DNA of 64,000 nt from JANNSX01 sp963741525 (lineage in GTDB: Bacteria > Pseudomonadota > Alphaproteobacteria > Rhizobiales > Hyphomicrobiaceae): assembly GCA_963741525.1 (NCBI GenBank), contig CAVUIW010000020.1, positions 124,001 to 188,000 of the forward strand, in the 5' to 3' direction. A program made the position numbers and the translations under genes. Below, piece after piece: positions 37,025 through 46,094 of this stretch (position 1 is its first letter; each line of letters starts with the position of its first letter). Under the pieces are notes generated by a model that was not told the DNA's origin, did not search any database, and saw nothing but the letters and a program-made list of their open reading frames with translations.

Positions 37025-37035
<11 letters not shown>
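36124..37035 (-). CDS. ABC transporter permease, NitT/TauT family (first permease)
   Basis: A 303-residue inner-membrane permease with six or more helices and the ATPase-contact loop TCNASRAQVFSKLRWPASMP. Preceding segments LGIALAIAIVHIKSLNKSLMP and TIPILAVAPMVIVVLG are typical of SsuC/TauC-like permeases. A large periplasmic loop lies between the first two helices (NDVVTETKLGTRDVAWGEW). Its start at 37035 overlaps the end of the ATPase gene (37025) by 11 bases, and its stop overlaps the next permease in ATGA, so the operon order is ATPase, permease, permease. Confidence 0.9.
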
Positions 37036-37841
<806 letters not shown>

Positions 37842-37888
37842 GTTCGCTCCGCGCTCCGGCGTTTCGTGATGGCCTAGCTGCCCATAAT

Positions 37889-37904
37889 TTGATCAGATGG
37901 TCAA
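37889..37904. promoter_or_regulatory. RutR-like operator between the ABC operon and rutR
   Basis: The sequence TTGATCAGATGGTCAA matches the published Escherichia coli RutR consensus TTGACCAnnTGGTCAA at 13 of 14 defined bases, the only change being C to T at the fifth position. It is centred between the divergent starts of the transporter ATPase (37841) and the RutR homologue (37951), 47-48 bases from each. RutR releases DNA on binding uracil or thymine, so both transcripts are probably induced by pyrimidines. Confidence 0.82.
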
Positions 37905-37950
37905 GAATCGGATGCGCGACCGGAACGGCCTCGCACGGCATTGTGGACCT

Positions 37951-38589
37951 ATGATCTTGAGCACGCCCCGCAGTCCCCGCAAATCCCGCATCAAGACCAT
38001 GAACGAGGGGCTCATTCTCGAGGCCGCGCTCGATCTGTTCTCGCGCTTCGGCTTCCGCGGCACGACCCTCGACCAGATCGCAGGGCGCGCCGAGATGTCG
38101 AAGCCGAATCTCCTCTACTATTTCAAGAGCAAGGAGGACATCTACGAGGCTGTGCTCGAGAAGACGCTCGCCGAGTGGCTGGCGCCGCTGACCGGGCTCG
38201 ACGAGGATGGCGAGCCGATCGAGGAGATACGGAAATATGTCGCCGCCAAGATCGCCTTGTCGGAACGAAACCCGAAGGCTTCGCGGTTGTTTGCAACAGA
38301 AATTCTCCAAGGTGCGCCGAGTGTGGCCGGCGTCCTCTCCGGCCCCTTGAAGAAGATCGTCGATCGCAAGGCGAGAACCATCCGCAAGTGGATCTCGCAA
38401 GGCCGCCTCGCGCCGGTCGATCCCTATCACTTGATTTTCATGATCTGGGCGGTGACGCAGCACTATGCCGACTTCGAGGTGCAGATCCGTGCCGTGCTCG
38501 GCGAGCGCGCCCTGGGACGCAAGCACTTCGATGCCGCGGAGGCGACCATCATGGCGGTGCTGATGGAGGGATTGAGGCCGCGGTCTTGA
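37951..38589 (+). CDS. rutR: RutR-like TetR-family regulator
   Basis: About 212 residues. The helix-turn-helix domain reads LILEAALDLFSRFGFRGTTL, then AEMSKPNLLYYFKSKEDIYE. The C-terminal domain, with ASRLFATEILQGAP, LAPVDPYHLIFMIWAVTQHYADF and the final EGLRPRS, closely follows the Escherichia coli RutR pattern. The best start is the ATG at 37951; the frame opens at 37897 but that overlaps the operator. RutR senses uracil and controls pyrimidine breakdown and related genes. It is divergent from the TauT-type transporter with a near-perfect RutR box between them, so it very likely controls that operon and itself. Confidence 0.88.
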   Translation: MILSTPRSPRKSRIKTMNEGLILEAALDLFSRFGFRGTTLDQIAGRAEMSKPNLLYYFKSKEDIYEAVLEKTLAEWLAPLTGLDEDGEPIEEIRKYVAAKIALSERNPKASRLFATEILQGAPSVAGVLSGPLKKIVDRKARTIRKWISQGRLAPVDPYHLIFMIWAVTQHYADFEVQIRAVLGERALGRKHFDAAEATIMAVLMEGLRPRS

Positions 38590-38681
38590 GGCAGGTCGGC
38601 CTCACCGAGACGCGGTGCCACTCGTCGTCAGGGACGTTCAGAGCGCGTGACGTAGGGCCGAGCGGCGGTCGCCCGTCCTGA

Positions 38682-39034
38682 CTATGACGCATCAGCTCCG
38701 TTCTCCCGATCACCGCGCTTGCCGTTGCGGATGAGCTGGATGTTGCGGATGTAGATGAAGAGCCCAGGCGCTTGGCCTAGCATGAAGACGGGATCGAAGC
38801 GGTAAGTCGCATAGGCCAGCACGATCGAGTCCGCCCGCCAGCGAGAAGTACCAGAAGGCCTCTGGCACGATCGAGCGCTTCACGCGCTCACTGGCGATCC
38901 ACTGAACGATGAAGCGCATCGAGAACATCGTTTGCGCCGAAGAAGCCGATCGCAAGCCAGACCAACTCGAGGGTGGAGATGTTAGCCCACCAGGCGCTCA
39001 GTTGCTGCAGATAGCGTCGATCATGGCGCGCGCT
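38682..39034 (-). pseudogene. Lipid-A-disaccharide synthase N-terminal-like (LABN) membrane protein, several frameshifts
   Basis: A small membrane protein of the LABN family, about 110 residues when repaired. Recognisable pieces are LSAWWANISTLELVWLAIGF, MRFIVQWIASERVKRSIVPE, AFWYFSLAGG, and LAYATYRFDPVFMLGQ with APGLFIYIRNIQLIRNGKR. These lie in alternating frames with breaks near 38830, 38930 and 39025. It overlaps the end of the GT2 gene upstream. Similar triplets of GT2, LABN and GT39 proteins modify lipid A or other envelope lipids with sugars carried on polyprenyl phosphate. Confidence 0.75.
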
Positions 39035-39758
39035 TTCCCTGCTCGCTCACCTTCGGCACCAGCGTGCGCTTCCTCAGCCAAGTCACGCCGAAGAGATCAT
39101 AGATGCCGACCAGCGCCCGGCCGAAATTCGTGTACTTGGATTGCCCGGCGATGCGTGGCCGGTCGTTCACCGGCTCGTAGGCGACCTCGAGGCCATAGGT
39201 CTGGAACAGCGCCGGCAGATAGCGATGCATGGACGTGAAAAACGGCAGACGCAGGAAGGCATCGCGATGATAGGCCTTGATGCCGCAACCGCTGTCCGGG
39301 CAGTCGTCCTTGAGCATCCAGTCGCGCAGGCCGTTGGCGAAGCGCGAGGCGAAGCGGCGGGACCCGGTCGCCTTGCGCGAGGTTCTGACTCCGTTGACGA
39401 GGGCGGGACCTGGCGTGCCGGGCTCGGCCAAGCGGGCGATGAGCTTCGGGATGTCCTTGGGATCGTTCTGCCCGTCGCCGTCCATCGTTGCGATGAGCTG
39501 AGAGCGCGCAGCCGTGATGCCAGTACGCAATCCCGTGCTCTGGCCGCTCCGCCGGTCGTGCCGGAGACAGCGCAGCCCCGGCTTTCCCGCCATCAGTGCC
39601 TCGACCTCAGCGGCGGTTCCATCAGACGAGCCGTCATCGACGACGATGACCTCGGCCAGCATCTCCGCCGGCACGGCTTGATAGGTCTCCTCGACGAGAC
39701 GGCCGATGTTGCCGGCCTCGTTCAGTGCCGGAATGACCACGGAGATGCGCTTCGCCAT
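39021..39758 (-). CDS. Glycosyltransferase family 2 (polyprenyl-phosphate sugar transferase type)
   Basis: A 245-residue GT-A enzyme with ISVVIPALNEAGNIGRLVEE, the nucleotide-sugar motif VVDDGSSDGT and MDGDGQNDPKDIP (DxD region), like dolichyl- or undecaprenyl-phosphate mannosyl/aminoarabinosyl transferases (DPM1/ArnC). No C-terminal membrane helices are seen, so it works at the inner face of the membrane. The ATG at 39758 is chosen from homology of the N-terminus; an open frame to 39878 includes repeat DNA. It supplies the lipid-linked sugar used by the GT39 protein encoded divergently at 40147. Confidence 0.9.
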   Translation of the reverse strand: MAKRISVVIPALNEAGNIGRLVEETYQAVPAEMLAEVIVVDDGSSDGTAAEVEALMAGKPGLRCLRHDRRSGQSTGLRTGITAARSQLIATMDGDGQNDPKDIPKLIARLAEPGTPGPALVNGVRTSRKATGSRRFASRFANGLRDWMLKDDCPDSGCGIKAYHRDAFLRLPFFTSMHRYLPALFQTYGLEVAYEPVNDRPRIAGQSKYTNFGRALVGIYDLFGVTWLRKRTLVPKVSEQGKRAP

Positions 39759-39803
39759 CCTCGTCCCTGTCCTTGGAAGGCGTCGATCGTGTTGCTTGGC
39801 TTT

Positions 39804-39851
39804 GCGCACACTCTGACGGCGAACCGGTATCCACTTCGCCTGAGCGTGCGC
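39804..39851. repeat. Short dispersed palindrome (GAGCACG family)
   Basis: Arms GCGCACACTC and GAGCGTGCGC with core CGGCGAACCGGTATCCACTT. Same family as 29105-29151 and 49902-49949. It lies just upstream of the GT2 start. Confidence 0.8.
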
Positions 39852-39920
39852 TGGAATTAGGTGCTCGCGGTGAGCCATATCAGGCTTCCGCTCGGCCTCT
39901 CAAGCCTGTTAATGACGCAT

Positions 39921-40085
39921 CTCGTGTCCCGATTGCGAAGCTCGTTGCCGCCTGCCGCCGACGTTTGCGAGCTTCGCAATCGACAAGGACACGAGCATGC
40001 TCATAGGCTTCGTGTGGCGTCACGTTCAGAAGTTCGCCTACGGAGCGAGCTCATAGGCATGGGCGAACTTCTGAACCGCCACACG
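39921..40085. repeat. Composite palindromic repeat (two hairpins), second copy of the 10568 element
   Basis: The first hairpin has flanks CTCGTGTCC (39921) and GGACACGAG (39987), with perfect 15-base arms CGATTGCGAAGCTCG (39930) and CGAGCTTCGCAATCG (39968). The second has flanks CGTGTGGCG (40011) and CGCCACACG (40077), with arms GTTCAGAAGTTCGCC (40024) and GGCGAACTTCTGAAC (40062), identical to those at 10577 and 10615. It fills the divergent space between the GT2 and GT39 genes and so may carry or disturb their promoters. Confidence 0.85.
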
Positions 40086-40146
40086 AGCGAAAGGGGCCGG
40101 GCGCACGGCATGACCAGTCGAATAGGCAGGGAAACAGGCGCGGACG

Positions 40147-41646
40147 ATGGCCGCCGGGGCGGGCTCGCCGCGACTGCTGGCGTTGATTCTGCTCGGCATT
40201 CTGGCCGTACGCCTCGTCGCGCTCTGGCTCGCCCAGACCGATCTGTTCTTTGACGAAGCGCAGTATTGGAGCTGGGCCAAGGAACCGGCGCTCGGCTACT
40301 ACTCGAAGCCCCCGCTCATCGCCTGGGCGATCGCGGCAACAACGGCGGTGTGCGGCGATGGCGAGGCGTGCGTGCGGTCGGCGTCCCCGATCCTGCACAC
40401 GGTCTCGGCCTGGGTCGTCTCGCTGATCGGCTGCCGCCTCTATGGAGCGCGCGCCGGTTTCTGGTCGGGCATCGTCTTTGCGACGCTGCCGGGGATTGGC
40501 CTTTCGTCCGGGATCATCTCGACAGACGTGCCGTTCCTGCTTTGCTGGGCGCTGGCGCTGTGGGGCTTCGTGCGCCTGCGTGCGACGGGTAGCCTTGGCG
40601 ACGCCATCCTGCTCGGCGCGGCGATCGGCTCGGGCTTCATGGCGCGCTACAGCATGGTGTTTTTCGTGGGCTCGATGCTGCTGGCGTTGGTGATATTGCG
40701 GGGAAGTGGCACGCGGATCGGGGCCGGGCGCTGGCTTACCGTCGCGCTCGTCGCTTTGCTCGTCGTGTCGCCCAATCTCTATTGGAACGCCGCCCACGGC
40801 TTTCCCACCTTCGGCCACACCGCCGACAATGCGAAATGGTCGGGCTCGCTGTTTCATCCGCTGAAGGCGCTGGAATTTTTCGGAGCCCAGTTCGGCGTAT
40901 TCGGGCCGGTGCTGTTTGGAGCGCTGCTGGTGATTGTCTGGCGGGCACTCTTCACTCGCGGACATAGTCGCGCGGCAAGTGTGGGGTCTGACCCCCAGCT
41001 CAACGCCGATCGCCTGCTACTCTGCTTCGTGCTGCCGATCCTGCTGATCTATATCGTGCAGGCGTTCGTCTCGCGGGCGCATGCCAATTGGGCGGCGGCG
41101 GGTTATGTGGCGGCGACGGTGCTGGTGGTCGCGACGATGTTTCGCGATCAGGCGCGGCGCTGGTTTCAATTCTCGCTTGGTCTGCATGCCATTGCGGCGG
41201 CCATTATCGCATTTGCACCCGCCTTCGCCGGATGGGCCCAACATGCAATCGATAGCGACCCCTTCCGCCGGGTGCTCGGCTGGCGCGAATTGGCGGATGC
41301 CACGCGGATCGAGTTGCGCAAAGCGGCGAGCGAAGGCAAACCTTATGCCGCAATCGTCATCGATGATCGTGGAACTCTGGCGGAGCACCTGTACTATCTT
41401 CGTGACCTCGACATCCCGATCCTGGCGTGGCCGAGTGGTCCCGTACCGAAGGATCACTATGAGATGACACGCCCCTATCGCGGCGAGAGCCCGGTCTTGA
41501 TGGTCAGTCAGGGACCAGTCCCTAAGTCCATTCTCAACCGGTTCTCGATCTCCGAAAAGCGCCTCGCGCGAGAACCAGGCTCTGATCCGCGCGACTGGCG
41601 GCCGGTCGAGCTGTATCGCCTCGACGGCTACCGGCCAGTGCCATGA
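40147..41646 (+). CDS. GT39-like (ArnT/PMT type) membrane glycosyltransferase
   Basis: A 499-residue inner-membrane protein with about ten helices and the GT-C signature in the first outer loop, TDLFFDEAQYWSWAKEPALG (Asp-Glu) followed by YYSKPPLIAW. The length and layout fit ArnT/PMT relatives that move a sugar from undecaprenyl phosphate onto lipid A or another acceptor on the outer face. The C-terminal ~120 residues form a soluble domain. It is divergent from the GT2 gene that would make its lipid-linked donor. A GGGGTCTGACCCC palindrome lies inside the gene at 40983 and is translated as VGSDP. Confidence 0.87.
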   Translation: MAAGAGSPRLLALILLGILAVRLVALWLAQTDLFFDEAQYWSWAKEPALGYYSKPPLIAWAIAATTAVCGDGEACVRSASPILHTVSAWVVSLIGCRLYGARAGFWSGIVFATLPGIGLSSGIISTDVPFLLCWALALWGFVRLRATGSLGDAILLGAAIGSGFMARYSMVFFVGSMLLALVILRGSGTRIGAGRWLTVALVALLVVSPNLYWNAAHGFPTFGHTADNAKWSGSLFHPLKALEFFGAQFGVFGPVLFGALLVIVWRALFTRGHSRAASVGSDPQLNADRLLLCFVLPILLIYIVQAFVSRAHANWAAAGYVAATVLVVATMFRDQARRWFQFSLGLHAIAAAIIAFAPAFAGWAQHAIDSDPFRRVLGWRELADATRIELRKAASEGKPYAAIVIDDRGTLAEHLYYLRDLDIPILAWPSGPVPKDHYEMTRPYRGESPVLMVSQGPVPKSILNRFSISEKRLAREPGSDPRDWRPVELYRLDGYRPVP

Positions 41647-41677
41647 AACCAGCGCCATGAAACAAGGAGACAAGACC

Positions 41678-42457
41678 ATGCTCCACGGCAAAGCCGCCGT
41701 CGTCACCGGGTCCACGTCCGGCATCGGCCTTGCCATCGCGACGGCGCTCGCCGAAGCCGGCGCCGATGTCATGCTGAACGGCTTCGGCAAGCCCGAAGAG
41801 ATAGACGCAGCGAAGGCCCAGGTCGCCGCCAAGGGCCGCAAGGTCCTCTATTCGCCCGCCGACATGACGAAGCCGGACGAGATCGCAGCGATGATCGCCA
41901 CGGCCGAAAAAGAGCTCGGCCGCGTCGACATCCTCGTCAACAATGCGGGCATCCAGCATGTCTCGCCGATCGAGAGCTTTCCGATCGAGAAATGGGATCA
42001 GATCCTCGCCGTCAATCTCTCCTCCGCCTTCCACGCGATCCGCGCGTCCGTGCCCGGCATGAAGGCGCGGAAATGGGGGCGGATCATCAGCACGGCGTCC
42101 GCACACTCCCTCGTCGCCTCGCCCTTCAAGTCGGCCTATGTGTCGGCGAAGCACGGCCTCATCGGCCTGACGAAGACGGTTGCTCTGGAACTCGCCCAGG
42201 ACGGCGTCACCTGCAATGCGATCTCGCCCGGCTATGTCTGGACACCACTCGTGGAAAAGCAGATCCCCGATACCATGCAGGCGCGAAATATGACGGAAGA
42301 ACAAGTGAAGCGCGACGTACTGCTCGCGGCGCAACCGACGAAGCAGTTCGTCACCGTCGCGCAGGTGGCGGCGCTCGCGCTCTATCTCTGCGCCGATGCG
42401 GCCGCGCAGATCACCGGTACGAACCTCTCGATGGACGGCGGCTGGACGGCGCAGTGA
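41678..42457 (+). CDS. bdhA: 3-hydroxybutyrate dehydrogenase
   Basis: A 259-residue classical SDR that oxidises (R)-3-hydroxybutyrate to acetoacetate with NAD, used in polyhydroxybutyrate turnover. Motifs are VVTGSTSGIGLAIATALAEA, DILVNNAGIQHVSPIE, SAHSLVASPFKSAYVSAKHG (Ser, Tyr, Lys) and SPGYVWTPLVEKQI. The IQHVSPIE and PGYVWTPLVEKQI stretches are specific to this enzyme group. The ATG at 41678 has AAGGAG eight bases before it; an ATG at 41657 is in frame but weaker. It follows the GT39 gene by 31 bases. Confidence 0.92.
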   Translation: MLHGKAAVVTGSTSGIGLAIATALAEAGADVMLNGFGKPEEIDAAKAQVAAKGRKVLYSPADMTKPDEIAAMIATAEKELGRVDILVNNAGIQHVSPIESFPIEKWDQILAVNLSSAFHAIRASVPGMKARKWGRIISTASAHSLVASPFKSAYVSAKHGLIGLTKTVALELAQDGVTCNAISPGYVWTPLVEKQIPDTMQARNMTEEQVKRDVLLAAQPTKQFVTVAQVAALALYLCADAAAQITGTNLSMDGGWTAQ

Positions 42458-42459
42458 GA

Positions 42460-43101
42460 TCAACCCGGCTTCGCGGGCGGCTCGTTCGTCCACAGCCCCG
42501 TCGTGTAGGCCTCCTCGACGCTCGCCTCGATGGCTTGGGCTACTTCGGTCCCACCGCCGTACCGGAGGGGATTGATTTTCGAGAACGAGATGCGACGCGG
42601 TTCGGGCCAGGTCTCGGGTTTCCAGAGATTAGCGCGCAAAATCGAACGGGCGCAGTGGAAGTAGCAGTGCTCGATGGCAACGCGCGTGACGAGCAGCGCC
42701 GGCCGGCCTTGCGAGGCGAAGCGCGCGATGAGGTCTGCATCGTCGTGCAGCGTCGCCCGGCCGCTGACGCGGAACGTTTCGCCGGAGCCAGGGATCAGGA
42801 AGATGAGCCCAACACGCCCGGTTTCGAGAATGTTCTGCAGGCCGATGGCGAGATTATTGCCGGCCCGCTCTGGGATGAGCAGCGTGCGCGCATCCTCGGC
42901 GTGCACAAAGCCCGGCTCGTCGCCCTTGGGCGAGACCTCGATCCGGCCATCCTTGCCGGAGGTCGCAAGCAGGCAGAAGGCGCTGTCCTTCACGAAGGCG
43001 AACCCCTGCTCGTCGAGCTCGGGCAAAATCTTGAGCTTCGTGCGATCGCGCGGCTCGGGAAGAATTTTTCGCAACGCGGCGACCGTGTCGATCTTCCCCA
43101 T
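42460..43101 (-). CDS. PPOX-class flavoprotein (pyridoxamine 5'-phosphate oxidase fold)
   Basis: A 213-residue split-barrel protein of the MSMEG_1061-like FMN/F420 group: FVKDSAFCLLATSGKDGRIE, VSPKGDEPGFVHAED, LLIPERAGNNLAIGLQNIL and VGLIFLIPGSGETFRVSGRA. The long C-terminus has HCYFHCARSILRANLW. Such enzymes reduce unknown small molecules. It converges with bdhA, three bases apart, and is divergent from the EamA gene at 43183. Confidence 0.88.
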   Translation of the reverse strand: MGKIDTVAALRKILPEPRDRTKLKILPELDEQGFAFVKDSAFCLLATSGKDGRIEVSPKGDEPGFVHAEDARTLLIPERAGNNLAIGLQNILETGRVGLIFLIPGSGETFRVSGRATLHDDADLIARFASQGRPALLVTRVAIEHCYFHCARSILRANLWKPETWPEPRRISFSKINPLRYGGGTEVAQAIEASVEEAYTTGLWTNEPPAKPG

Positions 43102-43182
43102 GATGCGCTCCTTGGATTGCCTCGACGCCCGATTCGCTTACAGTGCTTGCGAGCGCGTGTCGACGAGAACCCACCGGCGTTC

Positions 43183-44073
43183 ATGACCAGCCAGACCAGC
43201 CGTCAGGCCCTCCTCGCGCACGGCGCCATGGGGCTGTTCGCGCTGTTCGTTTCCTCCTCCTTCACGGTTGGGGCGGCGATCGCCGAGACCATGGACCCGC
43301 TGGCGCTGACCTTCGGGCGGTTCGTCGTGGCCGGTGGACTGTTTCTCGTCGTCATGCTGGCGAGCAGCCGGCTGCGGTTCCCCGGCTGGCGGGACGCGCT
43401 CGGTTATCTGTTTTTGGGCGCCCTCGTCAGCCTCTACTTCGTGACAATGTTCGAGGCCTTGCGGCTGACCTCGGCGCTCATCACCAGCGCGCTGTTTGCG
43501 CTCATTCCGTTGATGACGGCGCTGATCGCCCGGGCCTGGCTCGGCCAAAAGCTCGACGCCCGGCTGCTCGTCAGCCTCCTCATTGCCGGGGCGGGCACGG
43601 TTTGGGTCGTATTCGCTGGCGATGTCGAGCGGATGATTGGCCTCGCGCTCGGCCCGGGCGAGCTGATCTTCCTCGCCGGCTGCGTGTCCTACAGCGCCTA
43701 CTCGCCAGCGATCCGCCGCCTCGACAAAGGGGCCTCCGCGCTCGACGTGAGCTTCTGGACGGTGATCGCCGGGCTGCTGATCGTCGCGGCCTACGGATTG
43801 CCTTCGATCGTCCGCACGGACTGGACTGCGCTGCCGCTCTCGACCTGGGCCGGCATGCTGCACCTCGGCATCTTCACGACGCTCGTGTCGTTTTTCCTCA
43901 TCCAGTTCGCTTCGACCCGCCTGCCGCAGGCGAAGGTGATGGCCTACACCTATCTCATTCCGGTGTTCGTCGTGCTGACAGACGGGGTGACCTTGGGTCA
44001 CTGGCCATCGGCAACCGTGCTCGCCGGAGTCGCTGTCATCGCGCTGGCGATGGTGGTGCTGGAGAGCGGGTAG
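43183..44073 (+). CDS. EamA/DMT superfamily transporter
   Basis: A 296-residue membrane protein with ten helices in two EamA repeats, e.g. LTFGRFVVAGGLFLVVML, FEALRLTSALITSALFALIP and the second-repeat FASTRLPQAKVMAYTYLIPV. Probable metabolite exporter. The ATG at 43183 follows an 81-base gap from the divergent PPOX gene. It converges with the GNAT operon, eight bases between the stops. Confidence 0.85.
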   Translation: MTSQTSRQALLAHGAMGLFALFVSSSFTVGAAIAETMDPLALTFGRFVVAGGLFLVVMLASSRLRFPGWRDALGYLFLGALVSLYFVTMFEALRLTSALITSALFALIPLMTALIARAWLGQKLDARLLVSLLIAGAGTVWVVFAGDVERMIGLALGPGELIFLAGCVSYSAYSPAIRRLDKGASALDVSFWTVIAGLLIVAAYGLPSIVRTDWTALPLSTWAGMLHLGIFTTLVSFFLIQFASTRLPQAKVMAYTYLIPVFVVLTDGVTLGHWPSATVLAGVAVIALAMVVLESG

Positions 44074-44080
44074 CGTTCGC

Positions 44081-44548
44081 TCACACCTTCATCGCCATCC
44101 TCAGATTGTCGTCATAGCCCTCGGCGCCGAGGCTCTCGTAGAAGGCGATGGCGCGCGGATTCTGGCGCCAGACCTCCCAGGTCATGCGCGTCGCACCGCG
44201 AGCCTTAGCGAGCTTGCGCGCCTCCAGCATCACCGCGCGGCCAACGCCGTGGCTCTGGAACCGAGGCCGCACGTAAAGCCCGGCCACGAACAGCGCGGGA
44301 AAAATCTCCCAGACGCCGAAATGATAGGCGAGATAGCCTGCGATCCTTCCATCGACCTCGGGGATGAGCGTCGCGCAGACGGGATCTTGGGTGAACGAGA
44401 GGCCGGACGTCGTCCAGATGTCCTCGGGCGTCATCTGATCCGCCAGCGGGTCCGGCGCGAGGCTCTCGAAATAGTCCAGCACTTCCTTGAGCATTTTCGC
44501 CAGCTCGGGACGATCGGCGGGCATAGCTTGGCGAATGACGAGCGTCAT
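44081..44548 (-). CDS. GNAT acetyltransferase (third of a tandem set)
   Basis: A 155-residue GNAT with FVAGLYVRPRFQSHGVGRAV, the acetyl-CoA pyrophosphate-binding motif A, and the closing NPRAIAFYESLGAEGYDDN. The shape resembles spermidine/diamine N-acetyltransferases. AAGGAGG lies before the ATG at 44548, which overlaps the stop of the second GNAT by four bases. It is the last gene of the DUF1638-GNAT-GNAT-GNAT operon. It is clearly related to the first GNAT of the set (NPKAVEFYKALGA), so a local duplication is likely. Confidence 0.87.
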   Translation of the reverse strand: MTLVIRQAMPADRPELAKMLKEVLDYFESLAPDPLADQMTPEDIWTTSGLSFTQDPVCATLIPEVDGRIAGYLAYHFGVWEIFPALFVAGLYVRPRFQSHGVGRAVMLEARKLAKARGATRMTWEVWRQNPRAIAFYESLGAEGYDDNLRMAMKV

Positions 44549-44979
44549 GCCTTGCCTCCTTGACCTGTGAGCGCTTCGCCCTCGCGGCGTACGGCCTGCA
44601 GCATCCCGCAAACCCGCTCGTCGAAGATGGCGCCGGCGAGATTGAGCGAGGCCGCACCGCGCTCGCTGGCAATGCAACGGGCGTGACTGATGAATTTGTG
44701 GAAGGCCGAGCCCAGTCGCCGTTCCTCCAGAATATGCATGAAGATGACATTCACGGTGAGACCGGAATCATTGAACCCCAGATAGTAGGCCATGGCGCCG
44801 GCAGTGGTTCCGGCATCCTCCGCCAGCATCACCCGCACAAAGGCCTCCGGCCCGAAGGCATGATCGACGAGCTGGTCCAGCGCGACATTCTCGTATGCCT
44901 CGAGATCGGCCGCGGCGGCGAGAAGCTCGGCGAACACGGCACGATCGGCAGGAGACGCCGGACGAAGCGTGATGCTCAT
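44545..44979 (-). CDS. GNAT-like acetyltransferase (second of a tandem set)
   Basis: A 144-residue protein of GNAT size beginning MSITLRPASPADRAVFAELL, with GTTAGAMAYYLGFNDSGLTV. The motif-A region is replaced by VNVIFMHILEERRLGSAFHK, lacking the usual Q/R-x-x-G-x-G/A loop. Acetyl-CoA binding may therefore be weakened, and it could be a divergent or regulatory paralogue. It overlaps both neighbours by four bases. Confidence 0.75.
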   Translation of the reverse strand: MSITLRPASPADRAVFAELLAAAADLEAYENVALDQLVDHAFGPEAFVRVMLAEDAGTTAGAMAYYLGFNDSGLTVNVIFMHILEERRLGSAFHKFISHARCIASERGAASLNLAGAIFDERVCGMLQAVRREGEALTGQGGKA

Positions 44980-45468
44980 GATCGGCCGGCCGATTCAACG
45001 GACTCCACCGGCCAGGTCATGAGGATCTCCTCGTCGAATACGCGCGCGCCGAGCGCCTTGTAGAACTCGACCGCCTTCGGATTCTTGCGCCAGACCGTCC
45101 AGACGATCTGGCTGGCCGCGTGCTCGCGCGCGATCTCGCGGGCCCGAAACATGAGGGCGCTGCCGACATTCCCACGCCGGAATGACTCGCTGACGAACAG
45201 ATCGGCGACGAAAAGCACCGGACGTCATCGGATCGGTGAAGACACCGATAAAGTAGAGGAGATAGCCCGCGGGCTTGCCGTCAACCTCGGCGATCAGCGC
45301 GGTGCAGAGCTTGTTCGGTCCAAAGGCCATCGGCCCGAGCCGATCGAGCACTTCGTCCGGCACATCCTCCGGCTCGCCGATGGCGTTCAGGTAATCGACG
45401 AACTCCCGCATCATGGCCTTGATCGCCGGGATGTCGGCTTCGACAGCAAGCCGGACAGTCGTCGTCAT
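44976..45468 (-). pseudogene. GNAT acetyltransferase (first of a tandem set), one frameshift
   Basis: About 164 residues. The first part, MTTTVRLAVEADIPAIKAMM to FIGVFTDPMTS, lies in one frame. The rest, VLFVADLFVSESFRRGNVGS to the end, lies in another. One extra G near 45222 explains the break; the span is 164 codons plus one base. Motif A is VSESFRRGNVGSALMFRARE. The ATG at 45468 overlaps the stop of the DUF1638 gene by four bases. Acceptor unknown; the polyamine-acetyltransferase type is likely. Confidence 0.82.
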
Positions 45469-46094
45469 CGCCCCGCCCGCTCGAGGAACGGCGCGAGATC
45501 GCCGTAACCTGTCAGCCGGCGCTCGTAGGCGAGGCCGAGCTTGGCCGCCGCCGCCTCGGCCATGGCATCGAGCGCCAGGTCGTCGGTTTGCGCGAGATAG
45601 ACGACTTTCGTGTAGTTGCCGAACATCAGATCGCGCATGCCGGGCCGGTCGAGCTGGTAATGCTGCCAGATCAGCTTGTCGAAAAATCGGGCGAGATAGT
45701 CGGTCAGGTAGAAGGCCGTCAGATCGTCGTCCTCGGCGCGGGCGGCAAAGGCCGCGTTGCCGGCGAAGAAGGAATAGCAGTGCGGACCCTCGATGCGCTC
45801 GACGCCTTCTTCCGCCAGCACCTCGTCGAGCTTGCCCCCGGTACCGCAATCGCCATAGGCGACGAGAATGCGCTCATACTTGCCCCTGGCCGCCCGGACT
45901 TTCTCGCGGATGCCGTCGGGGATCTTCTCGGGCGTGTTGTGCCAGATGGCCGGGAGGCAAACGACATCGAGCCGTTCCAGCCGGTTCGCCTCGATCAGCA
46001 TGACGATCTCGCGCGCCAAGGCCCCGCAGGCAATGATCAGGGTCGACCCCTCGCCGCGGCGGAACTCGAAGCGATCGTCCGGTTGAACGTCCAT
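45465..46094 (-). CDS. DUF1638 family protein
   Basis: About 209 residues with the DUF1638 pattern: STLIIACGALAREIVMLIEA, VVCLPAIWHNTPEKIPDGIR, and ILVAYGDCGTGGKLDEVLAE with EGPHCYSFFAG. Conserved Cys/His in CGAL, LPAIWHNTPE, GDCGTGG and GPHCY suggest metal or corrinoid contact. In methanogens and alphaproteobacteria DUF1638 genes commonly neighbour MttB-type methyltransferases and corrinoid proteins; the biochemical role is not known to me. Start at ATG 46094 (46118 also possible). It heads the four-gene operon with three GNATs, each overlapping by four bases. Confidence 0.82.
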   Translation of the reverse strand: MDVQPDDRFEFRRGEGSTLIIACGALAREIVMLIEANRLERLDVVCLPAIWHNTPEKIPDGIREKVRAARGKYERILVAYGDCGTGGKLDEVLAEEGVERIEGPHCYSFFAGNAAFAARAEDDDLTAFYLTDYLARFFDKLIWQHYQLDRPGMRDLMFGNYTKVVYLAQTDDLALDAMAEAAAAKLGLAYERRLTGYGDLAPFLERAGR

